DNA of 64,000 nucleotides from Madurella fahalii. Lineage: Eukaryota; Ascomycota; Sordariomycetes; Sordariales. The notes below the pieces were generated by a model that was not told the DNA's origin, did no database searches, and was given only the letters and a program-made list of their open reading frames with translations. The DNA is taken from contig CM056876.1 in assembly GCA_029876055.1 (NCBI GenBank), positions 3,720,001 through 3,784,000 on the forward strand, given 5' to 3'. Made by a program: the position numbers and the translations under genes. Positions 22,985 to 32,414 of this stretch are shown here, piece after piece (the stretch's first letter is position 1; each line of letters opens with the position of its first letter).

Positions 22985-24157
22985 GAGGCGGAGATTGCCG
23001 GGCTTACAAGACATCACTCATCTGGAGATTCAATGAGTCTCCTAAGAACGACAGGGCAATGGTGGAAGGGTTTGAGTTTGGGATGCGTGTGGTTGTATAA
23101 GCAAAATAGCTTCTATATTTCCGCGTACGCTCGAATACAACCTAAAAGAGCGCATTGTTAAAAGCATAAGAATCCCGGTTCAGCACAGAGATCCAACAAT
23201 GCTCAAGCCTTCCAGTACCCATACGTTCTTCCCTCGTATATAACCTGCCACGGTGTACCATCTATGCCCTTCAGAGTTCCCGCCTCTTCCAACTCCGAGG
23301 GAGTATAACCCTAGCTCAAAACCTGGTATTTTATATCGTTTCTCTCCTGGATGAAATCTCTTTGCTCCACGGTGCTGATTCTGGAACAGGCGCGGAGCAG
23401 AGCATATTTCGTAGATAAAAGCCCATATAGGGTCCTGCCGAGTTTAAAGTCGTCATCCTTGCATCCTAGATACTCGTAAGCCACGTCATTAGAAACACTT
23501 CTCTTGACTGAGATAGAGTACGGTTTCCATGTACGAGAGAAGACCGGGCTTGATCGCGTGCTGGCCGCCTTCGCCGCCGCTGAGAGACTCCACGAAGTAG
23601 AGCTTGCGCGACGCGCGAAGAACTTGAGGCAATGGAATGTAGGATTAGAGGGGATAGCTTATACGAGGGTCGACTTCAGCGGCACAACTTCGAAATATTA
23701 ATTGTCGTTGCCTACCTAGGTAGCTTTAGGTAATGAGTGGGAACTGCAAGCCCACGAATAGCTGTACGGCCGCCATTTGGCAAAACAAGATGTTTTTCTG
23801 GTTTGTGCACGACAACATCCATCATGTGTGGGACGATGAAACAAGAGAGTGGCGTACAGCTGTAGGAGCCGCTCTTTCCAATCGTCACGTGTCTTTTGAT
23901 GATCTTCATTTAGGGGCCCTTTTGCTCAGCAGTGGGGTAATTATTTGGTACACAGAGGATCGTTGTATCGCATTTGCTATGTTCAAACTTGTCTCCCTTT
24001 CCTTTTTTTTCCCGTTTGTCAGATTGCGGTTAAGGCTCCAGTTTCTTAGAAGACGACAAAGTATCGTGCTCTATGGTGAATCCCGAATTCTATTCGAAGC
24101 TTCGAAAACGAGCTGCAGGCCTGCTGCTTCTAATTAACACCTTGCGAATGCACCTAC
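22985..24157. other. gene-free or decayed interval
   Basis: Two short coding-like scraps lie on +: about 23504-23701 (no ATG; a helix-like stretch with LDRVLAAFAAAERLHEVE) and 23733-24137 (134 codons, reads WFVHDNIHHVWDDETREW). The second vaguely recalls a beta-propeller lectin blade, but this is not enough for a call. Neither has a clear gene structure. Confidence 0.35.
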
Positions 24158-25822
24158 TTACAACCCGTACGCCGCGTTTATCACAGACTCGAATCTCTTG
24201 TATAGCTCAGGGCGAACAATGCTCCCCTTGGCCGTATACGGCAAAACCTCATCCCGTACGATGACCAGCATCTCCTTCCTCAGCACCGCTGGCAACACCC
24301 CGTTGATCTGCCTCTCCACCGTCGCCCATACACGCCTTAAGACCTCCGCGGAGGAAGCGACACACCCCGGCTTTGTAAAAAGCAGCATTCCAGCCTCGGT
24401 TCTGCCGTTCCCAAACAACAACACCTCCTGTAGGATATCCTCGTTTTGCGCCAGCACGGCGTGCTCGTAGCTAACCGCATTCAAGACAATGCGGCCATTG
24501 CCCGGGTAGATGGCAACATCATCGCCCATCCGCCCCATACATTTATACCGCTCCGCCGACGGATGCTTGACGAACACATCCCCCGTGCGAAACGACCCGT
24601 CCGGCATGTTTGCAAACCTCTTATCCTGTGTCGGGTGGCTGGGCAAGACGACCAGCTCGTAGAGCTGCTCCGCGCCGCCGTTGCGGGCCGGCAGCGGCCG
24701 GAAGCGGATGTGCGGGGCCGAGACCGGATCCGCCTCCAGATACTGCCATCCGAGATCCCCGGGCCGTCGGAGCCGCGGGGCCGAGCTCAACGAGAACGAC
24801 AGCTCCGACATGCCGTACTCGTTGGTCAGCCGCACGCCGACCTGCACCAGCCGGTCACCGAGCTGGTCGGGAAAGACGTTGCCCGCCGTGGAGACCACGA
24901 TGCATTTCTGGAGGGCCTCGACGCCCTCGGGCGTGGCCATGGTGGCCATGAGACTGACGGGGTTGAACCAGGCCAGCTGCGGGCGGATTTCGAGCATGAT
25001 GTCACGGTAGGTGCCTGGCGTAGGCGGGGACGTCTCGCTGGCCCAGTAGGTTGGGCCCCCTTGCTTGGCGAAGGAATAGAGCATGGCGTATAAGCCTACC
25101 GAGAAGTGGATCCATGGGCCGCAGAAGAGCGACTTGTCGATGAACGAGGGAGGGACGGTTCTGAGGGTACGTATAATTTGCGCGTGCGTCTTGGGAACGG
25201 GCTTGGGATTGCCAGTGGAGCCGGAGGTGTGGATGATGATAGCAGGGTCGGTGTCCTTGATCAGAAAACTGGGCTTCGGGGCATCTTCGGGCTTCAAGGG
25301 TTGTGTAGGGTTGCCACGAGCCGCCCCTCCGAGGGACTGAACTGTCGCAAGCGGGATGACGGTCTTGCCGAGCTTCACGAAGGCGTTCGCGTCCTTGGCG
25401 CCACTGATGAGGATGCGGCTGTTCGTTTTGTCCATGAGAACGCCGACCTTGGCGGCGTCCAGAGTTGGCCACAGGACCAGAACCGTGTGGCCCAGCCGGA
25501 CTATGGACAGAAACGCGATGGCGAAGTCGGCCGAGGATACAGCTCGCAGGCCGACTACTTGAGGTTCGGTTGACGGCAGGCCAGCGGCTTGGTAGGTACA
25601 CATTGCCTTGGTTGCCATGTGCCAGATCTGTTGCGGAGTGTAGTAGTCAAAGCCGCCGCCATGGCGTGGGAACCCAAAGTTGTCGGTTGTGGCGTGCTTG
25701 GTTTGGTCGAGATATTCTTGCAGTGTATGCGCCTGCAGGGCAGAGTTAACTGGTGCGGCGTTCATTGTGATGGACTTGAATCTTGTAAATTCTGTATTTC
25801 TAGCAGAGGAACTCGAAGGCAT
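24158..25822 (-). CDS. stand-alone adenylate-forming (AMP-binding) enzyme
   Basis: Seen: one intronless frame of 554 codons with ordered adenylation motifs. Residues about 193-206 read IIIHTSGSTGNPKP (A3, phosphate loop). Then come NEYGMSE (A5), FRTGDVF (A7), GRMGDDVAIYPGNGRIV (A8 hinge) and PYTAKGSIVRP (A10 with the catalytic Lys). The frame stops about 17 residues after A10, so no carrier (T), reductase or condensation domain is attached. Known: this arrangement resembles the A domains of fungal NRPS-like reductases and acyl-CoA synthetases. Such enzymes activate a carboxylic acid with ATP and pass it to CoA or to a carrier on another protein. Inferred: activation of an aryl or short-chain acid for a small pathway. 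The start is ATG 25822; a second in-frame ATG at 25765 (MNAAPVNSALQ) would remove an unusual leader and is equally plausible. It diverges from the MFS gene with about 540 bp between them. Confidence 0.88.
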   Translation of the reverse strand: MPSSSSARNTEFTRFKSITMNAAPVNSALQAHTLQEYLDQTKHATTDNFGFPRHGGGFDYYTPQQIWHMATKAMCTYQAAGLPSTEPQVVGLRAVSSADFAIAFLSIVRLGHTVLVLWPTLDAAKVGVLMDKTNSRILISGAKDANAFVKLGKTVIPLATVQSLGGAARGNPTQPLKPEDAPKPSFLIKDTDPAIIIHTSGSTGNPKPVPKTHAQIIRTLRTVPPSFIDKSLFCGPWIHFSVGLYAMLYSFAKQGGPTYWASETSPPTPGTYRDIMLEIRPQLAWFNPVSLMATMATPEGVEALQKCIVVSTAGNVFPDQLGDRLVQVGVRLTNEYGMSELSFSLSSAPRLRRPGDLGWQYLEADPVSAPHIRFRPLPARNGGAEQLYELVVLPSHPTQDKRFANMPDGSFRTGDVFVKHPSAERYKCMGRMGDDVAIYPGNGRIVLNAVSYEHAVLAQNEDILQEVLLFGNGRTEAGMLLFTKPGCVASSAEVLRRVWATVERQINGVLPAVLRKEMLVIVRDEVLPYTAKGSIVRPELYKRFESVINAAYGL

Positions 25823-26361
25823 CCACAGTGAAGGTCTCTTTAAATACGTATATCGCCAGGGGCCTCAAGCCAGAAATAAAAGACGGCGACAAACAGAGGC
25901 AGGGGCATCAAACGTAAGTGTATCGAGGCTATCTCCACGTGCCTCCGAATTATGCGATCAGCGTTGCTCGCCCCATTCCTTCAGGTCTTAGATGCGATGC
26001 GTTGGAGTTGCAGGACATGAGATTGCTGGAATTCATCCCAGTATCGCAAACGGGGGAGTGGCAGGCGCAAACGGCAATAATGGAGGAGGAGGTTCGTAGG
26101 CGATTCCACGCGATCATCCCCTACGCCGCTTGCTCTATTGCAAGGGACCGGTGTTATTTTGGCTATTCGCGGGAAGGATTTGCGGTGGGTCAGTGTTGTG
26201 TGGTTGTCCCAGGACCTCAAGTCCTTCCAAGTCCTAGACCCGGGGTACTGAGTGCGGCATAAGCGCTAGGAAATCCATTTACGTCCGACAATTTGGCTTA
26301 TTAAGTACAAGTATGTTCCAGGGGTTTCATTTTGCTTGCTACTCCATACAGAACGGATGCG
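25823..26361. promoter_or_regulatory. bidirectional intergenic region, adenylating enzyme / MFS
   Basis: About 540 bp separate two divergent starts (25822 on -, 26362 on +), so both promoters must lie here. No binding site was identified by eye. A 114-codon + frame inside lacks motifs. Confidence 0.4.
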
Positions 26362-28387
26362 ATGACAGACGTGCAAGGTGTTGCCGAGGTTGCGGCGGAA
26401 AACTCCAAGCCCGAGCTCGGCAATACTGGAGTTGATGACAGTGCGACCACACCGGACGCCGCTATCCACGGGCCCAAATTGTGGATTCTGGTTGGCGGCA
26501 TGATGTTGGGCGTCTATCTCGTCGGGCTTGATCTAACAATGATCTCGACGGTATGTGCCAGCTGCCCAGGATACTTGCTTTTCCCCCCAGACGAGGCTCA
26601 CGCGGCATTAGATCGTCCCAACACTTACGGATTACTTCAGCACTCTGAATGACGTTGCGTGGTATGAAACAGCATATGTCCTCGCTGTGTGGGTTCCTCT
26701 TCCGAACATGTGACTCCCACCTAGCCCTCACACATCGCAGCTGCGTCTTCATTCCCCTTGTCGGCAAAATCTACACCATCTTCATAAACAAATATGTCTA
26801 CCTTGCCTTCATGGCTGTTTTCCAGGTGGGCAGCATAATATGCGCCGTCGCTACATCAAGCCACATTTTTATCATCGGCCGTGCCGTCAACGGGATCGGG
26901 TCCGCCGGCTTGCTAAGCGGCGCCCTTCTCATTATCTTTGCGGCCTGTGCCCCCACCATCCGCCCTGTTGTCACTTCGTTCGCCATGTCACTGATATCGG
27001 TTGGTGCGATCACCGGGCCGCTAATTGCTGGTGCCCTCACTGACCACGTCACTTGGAGGTGGTGTATGTACTGCACCTCGCCCAACTCCGCCACAGAGTC
27101 ACAGGCTGATCAAACCAAATCCAGGCTTTTGGATGTTTCTGCCCTTTGGTGCTGCCGTCGTGGCCGCCACATTGCCCATCGCGATCCCCGAGCAGACGCC
27201 CAAACCTCCTCTCCACGAGGCTTTCACCGCACTACACAAGAAGCTCGACGGCATTGGCTTCATCATCTTTGCCGGCTTGACCACGATGCTTCATTTCGCC
27301 ACAACCTGGGGAGGCGGACTTTACGAGTGGTCATCGCCCACCATTATCGGTCTGCTCTGCGGCACCGCCGGGCTTACATTAGTGTTTGCCGTTTGGATCC
27401 GGCGTGCAGGCGACGACGCCCTAATCCCGCCGTCCTCCCTTTGCCGTCGACCGGTCGCAGTTGGGAGTGCCGTCATGTTTCTTCAAGGCGGTGTTACACA
27501 AATGATTCCGTATTTCCTCCCATTCTGGTTCCAGGCAATACGCGGCGACTCGCCCGCTGCCAGTGCCGTGCATATGCTCCCATCTCTGATATCTAATATC
27601 GTCGCATTGATCACATTCGGCGCGCTAGGTAATGATCCAGGCCTCCTTCGCAGCTTGTTTACTAACACCTTGTCCCAATCAGTGCGCAAATTCCATTACA
27701 TACCGCCTTGGTCCATTTTCGGCAGCCTACTCGCAAGCATCGGCTCCGGCCTCCTTACCACATTCTCCCCGATGACAACCACAGGCCGGTGGATCGGGTA
27801 TCAGATCATAACCAATTTTGGAAGGGGCATGGCCTTCCAAGTTGTACGTTTCCATACTCTTGCCGCCGCAGCGAGTGTGAAACTGACCGTCCGCGCCGAT
27901 AGCCCGTTGTCTCCATCCAAGAAGAAGTTCCCTCCCACGAAACCGCCACGGCTCTCGCAGTAGTCAACCTCTTCATGAACCTCGGCTGTGCCATCGCCAT
28001 CGCGGCGGGCCAAACCATTTTTCGCAATTACCTACCCGGGCTCCTAGCCCGGCATGCGCCTCTTGTGGACCCTGACTTGGTGATGCACGCCGGGGCGACG
28101 AACATCCGCGGGGTTGTGTCACCCGAGGAGCTCCCCGGGTTGTTGGAGGCATATAATACGGCGTTGACGCAGATGTTCGTAAGTCTCTTTCTACGAGTCG
28201 GATTCTATGGTTGGATAATAACTTGGCTGCACTGAAGTACTTGCCCGCTGCGTGTTCTGCGCTGGCGTGTTTGGCTAGCATTCAGCTGGGTTGGGGGAAA
28301 ATTGGGGTGGAGGATGGGAAGAAGAAGGTGAATACGGGGGAAGAAGCGCTGGCTGCTAAGAGCTCTACGACGACTCCGCCGGGTTGA
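26362..28387 (+). CDS. DHA2-type MFS multidrug/metabolite exporter
   Basis: Seen: start at 26362 (MTDVQGVAEV), then about six introns of 45-65 nt that all join in frame. The N-terminal tail is about 45 residues. TM1 reads LWILVGGMMLGVYLVGLD with LTMIST (drug-transporter motif D1). Later blocks are IVPTLTDYF..WYETAYVLAV, GKIYTIF, FIIGRAVNGIGSAGLLSGAL (motif C region), AITGPLIAGALTDHVTWRW and, across an intron, CFWMFLPFGA. The C-terminal half includes GMAFQV, IQEEVP and TATALAVVNLFMNLG. The product is about 550 residues with about 14 membrane spans. Known: the WRWCFWINLPIG-type motif and length place it in the DHA2 family (14 TMS, proton antiport). Such pumps commonly sit in fungal secondary-metabolite loci. 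Inferred: plasma-membrane exporter of the product of the neighbouring enzymes, or self-protection. It is flanked by the adenylating enzyme and the O-methyltransferase. Confidence 0.88.
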
Positions 28388-28998
28388 TCCTCGGAAATGT
28401 GACCGAGCCAGCTATCCTTGTTCTACTGTTTCGGGACTCGGGTTTCGGTGACCGGCAATTCCTTCATGTCGGTGAGGCAGTAACTCTTCGCACCCGCCGG
28501 TCTCGGGGCTACGTGGGGAGCGGACAAGGGATGCGATGCGTTATGCGGACGAAGTACGCGGCAAGCTAGTTTCAATTCGCTTGCTACGACCGTCCAGATA
28601 TAAAGCAACCAGGTCAAAGATCCCTCACATGCGTCCTTTCAGGCAGGTTAGGTTTGGATGCAAGTCCCCTGTGCCACACCAATACAAGTTACTGGGCATA
28701 ATTATGACACATCCTCCGGGGAAGCGCTACAACCCGCTCCGAGCCGGGCTCGGCCGACGGATTCGGTCGGACATTGTAAATGCCGGGAACGAATTCCCCG
28801 GCCGGGAATCTCGTCCTCTTATACCGCTGCAGTGCCTTCGTAATGCTGCGCAAACCCGAGGCCAGCAACACCGAATACATTTGGTCCCAATTCATCTCAT
28901 TTCTCTTTGCAGTTTCCGGCCACGTACGGGGAATTCCGTAAGTTTCTATGTGAATATCGGCATTGTTTAGATTCATTTCACATTACCCCCTATTAGTC
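28388..28998. other. intergenic interval upstream of the O-methyltransferase
   Basis: About 610 bp with only short frames. It presumably holds the MFS terminator and the O-methyltransferase promoter. No motif recognised. Confidence 0.4.
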
Positions 28999-30418
28999 AT
29001 GGCTACGCATGCTCTCGCAGGCAAATTGGACGCTCTCGCTGAGCGGCTAAGCACCGCCGCCCAGCAACTCCGATTAGGCACCATATCCTTGGAGAATGAC
29101 ACGCACGAGAGGATGGGCCTAGTTATGGCTGGGATTGGCCTGGCCGACATGGTCAGCCAGCCAAAGGACAAGATGTTGCTGCCGTTAATTCAGTTTGCAC
29201 ACTTCACCGCGGTTCGCATGTTCATCAAGTGGAAGGCCTTTGAGAAGATCCCCCTCGCCGACGATGCTGCCATTTCATATGGCGAGCTAGCTGCACAGCT
29301 GGGTGCTGATATATCACTAATCAGTAAGGCTCACGTCTCCTTTCCCCTTTTTTCCCTTCTCACAACTTGCTTCCTGGCCGTAGAATATTAGTTAACGCAT
29401 CGCAGCCCGTTTCGGGGGATGTCTCGTCGCCAACGGCACTCTCAGGCAGATCGGAACAGACAAAATTGCTCATACAGAACTCTCCAAGTGTTACGCCTCG
29501 GAGAACCCCATTTGGGCAATGGTACACCTTGGGTACGATAGCCTTCGAGATGGTATTGTGTCTGGATGAGCAAACCTTAGCATTAACAATGTGACCAGAT
29601 TTGACAGCCAACTCCCCTCCTTCGTCGCAATGCCGAGATATTTCGACCACTTCGGCATGGTCGAGCCCACCGATCGCCTGCAAACCGTCTACGCCTTCGC
29701 AGAAGATCAGCTTGGCTCTACAGTTTGGGAAATTATTCGCAAGGATGAGCTACGCTTAAAGACGTCTACGCTAGCCATGGGTGGCGTCGAGGAACATCTC
29801 CCCGCTCTTGGTTCCTACGACCTAGGCTGGGCTGTGCAAGCCGCCGCCAACTCCGCAGATAGGCCTCTGGTCGTCGACGTTGGCGGCGGCAAGGGTCAGG
29901 CACTGAAGAGCATCTTTGCGGCAACGCCCGGTCTCCCACGCCACCGATGCGTGCTTGAGGACTTGGCCGAGGTGATTGAAGCGAGCAAAGATGATGCCGA
30001 GCTCGCCGATGTGAAGAAGCTTGCTATTGACTTTCACAAGGAGCAGCCGGTGAAAGGTATTGGATCTATGTTTCAAAGGCGTCCGCGCTCTATCATGTGG
30101 CTGACTAGCATTGTAGGTGCCTTAGTCTACTATATGCGTCGGTGTCTCCACGACTACTCAGACGAGGAATGCGTGGGGGTTCTGCAGCATATTTCCTCGG
30201 CTATGGCGGCTGACAGCAAGCTGCTGATCGTTGAGACGCTCATGACTAACCCGCCGTCGCCGCTGCAAGCCGCGATGGACCTTATGATGCTCACGTTTTC
30301 GGGCAAAGAGCGGACGCTAGAGGGATTCAAAGCCATTACTGGGCGGGCAGGGCTCAAGATTACCGGGGTTTCGGAAATCCCCGGTTTCAACGCTGTCATT
30401 GAATGCGGGCTAGCTTGA
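28999..30418 (+). CDS. COMT-type SAM-dependent O-methyltransferase
   Basis: Seen: start ATG at 28999 (MATHALAGKLDAL). A first intron (about 29324-29407) leads to an exon reading VANGTLRQIGTDKIAHTELS. A second, short intron (about 45 nt, donor GTCTGG, acceptor at about 29600) leads to PSFVAMPRYFDHFG. A third (about 30057-30115) precedes LVYYMRRCLHDYSDEEC. The N-terminal half is a winged-helix dimerisation domain. The SAM site is VVDVGGGKGQALKSI (motif I), followed by VLEDLAEVIEAS, and the catalytic-base region has the LHDYSDEEC His. The end reads IPGFNAVIEC. The length is about 400 residues. Known: fungal plant-type O-methyltransferases act on phenolic or polyketide hydroxyls. Inferred: tailoring enzyme of the small locus with the adenylating enzyme and exporter. 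Exon 1 to 2 and 2 to 3 junctions were chosen because alternative frames lose the conserved blocks. Confidence 0.85.
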
Positions 30419-31022
30419 GTTGTGGCTTTGCATGGACTGAGTTAGGGGGCGACAAGAGTATCGGAAATCTCAATATCGCAGTTAAGGGTCGAGTGAGACA
30501 CGGTGGTACCTTCGATCATAATCCCCACTCCTTCTTTGTAATAATGTATTCATATCTTATCACATGCATCCTGAGGAGGACACGCCTACAGAGCATGATC
30601 CCTGATTGGACCTTGCGTACTATATTACTCCCTGGTTGTCTAAGGTATAGATCGGGCTAGCTCGGTTCATACGCGTACACACATGTTATTCCAAGCGACC
30701 AAGGCTTCGACTTCAAGCACTAAGCTCTTGAAAGAGTTGGAACGCCTCCGAATGCCTTAGCCACGGAGTTTGAAACGACTTAACTACTTCAAGTGAGAAT
30801 GACTCACTGATCGCAGTCACAATCTTGGTGGTTACCCGTTTATCAGCCGGACAGGGCATATATGATACAGAAAGTTAACTAGCAAGGGAGGCAAGGAGGC
30901 AGAATTCTTTCAGCAAATCTCTTCGGTATCTTGAGAATGGTAAGGCTATTACTCGAACAGAAGACAGAGGGAACCATAACACTATATATATTACCCGACT
31001 GAACTCTAGTGGGATTTGGACC
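30419..31022. other. gene-free interval
   Basis: Downstream of the O-methyltransferase. No supported frame. The missing C-terminal half of the AA9 remnant would lie here on the minus strand, but I do not see it. Confidence 0.4.
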
Positions 31023-31587
31023 TTAATCCGCAGTCTTGAACCAGTCGCCGTCGCCCTGATATGAATGCTCCATGTCGTCGTTGAGAGCCAGTGAGACGTC
31101 AACCTGGCCGGGACCGGGGTGGTAGAAGACGCCGTATTTCCCGCTGCTGTCCCAAGAGACGCGGAAGCCGACCGCAGAGCCAGTTAGAACGTGTGCCGTT
31201 TTGGTTTCAAGCGGCTCAGTCGAATGCGTTCCTGCCGCAGGTGATGTTTGAGCTGTTGATGTCCATTTGCGGCGGCGTCTCGGAGAACTCGCTGCCCCCC
31301 ATTCGTCTGGGTCATAGTAAAAGTGGGGGGCTATGTCGCCGGATCTCAATGTTTGTTAAGGGTAGGTGCTGTTAGGGGGGGTGAACTTGGGTGGGCTGGA
31401 CATACCGGATGTTTTTCCATGTTGGTGATTCGGTGCCATTCACGAGAAGATTCCAGCCACCGCTTGAACAAAGGGGCTAAGTTAGTGATAATTATCTCTG
31501 TGGAAGAACTCAGGTGCGTTACTTACGATGGCAGGATGTTTGTGGGATGAGAATGGCGCCGAGGAGAGCAGCTAGGTATGGTTTCAT
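31023..31587 (-). pseudogene. AA9 lytic polysaccharide monooxygenase remnant, frameshifted and truncated
   Basis: Seen: an ATG at 31587 opens a signal-peptide-like start (MKPYLAALLGAILIPQTSCH). After one or two small introns come NLLVNGTESPTWKNIR, DPDEWG, and, in a different frame, PPQMDINSSNITCGRNAFD. The first frame then resumes with KTAHVLTGSAVGFRVSW, YHPGPGQV and GDWFKTAD before a stop. Known: AA9 enzymes begin, after signal cleavage, with the copper-binding His, carry 'NGT.tP.w..iR', 'dit.CgrnA', 'aGs.v.f.w', 'HpGPv.vYl' (second copper His) and 'W.KI', and are about 230-250 residues long. Here the frame changes beside a run of six G and again near GRNAFD, and the C-terminal half, with its axial Tyr, is missing. 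Inferred: inactive relic of a secreted, copper-dependent polysaccharide oxidase. Exon 1 cannot be joined in phase, further evidence of decay. Confidence 0.6.
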
Positions 31588-32414
31588 TGCGGTAGTGTGT
31601 ACCCATGATGGTCAATGGTTTGAATGCCAAAGGGCTTTGGCTGGTCTATTTAATAACGCCAGGCATCTTCTCATCGGGATTTTGCACCCAGTATCGGTAG
31701 CTCAATGCTTTTATAGCCATATCACCTAGCATAAGATCTTGACCGCCCAAGTAATGGATTGTTGCACCCGCAGAAGGATCGGACCTAATACAGCCACTAA
31801 GAAACTAGAGATATGTTTATCATTTAGGGCTGCAGCTGGCAGCCTGACACTATGGCTCGATGGAGAGCTTCAACAAACGAAGTGCTGTTCTGAGATAAGC
31901 GGGGGATAGTATAGAAATGAATTTTTTCTGTCAATCACATCCTGACTCCGTTCTTGCCTAAAACATTGCCTTTAGCTGCTGCGATCCTACCGTTTACCTC
32001 TCCCTCCGGTGCATGGCTCTCCACTCAGCGCGTTGGGCAACATTTCTCGCTGTTGATCATATGCACAGCCACCGTCCTTCAAGCCCGGACGGAGGTGTTT
32101 AAGGGGGAGAAGGCTAAGCAAGGGGAAAGCAAACCGTAGGAGGATGAAAATAGAAACAGGAGGTCAACCGAGCTATGAAATCCCGAAAGGGCTGATAATG
32201 CAAAAGGGTGACGTAATGAGGGAGGTAGGAAGTATTCAGACCGGCATTTAGTTGAGTCCTAGCCATTCAAGGGCATCCTAATAGACACCCGTTCTCAATC
32301 GGTTCTTGATAAGCAGTACTACTCCCTCCAACTGTTTTAAACCCTGCCGCTCAACCATCTACGTGTTCACCGGGATAATTCCTCACAGAAACTTCGGTTA
32401 ATCTGGACCCTCTT
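31588..32414. other. gene-free interval
   Basis: About 830 bp with no supported gene. It holds the upstream region of the AA9 remnant and the 3' flank of the coiled-coil gene. Confidence 0.4.

Noticed and set aside
23733..24137. Possible lectin-blade-like small protein
   Set aside because: A single weak blade-like stretch, no repeat and no clear gene structure.
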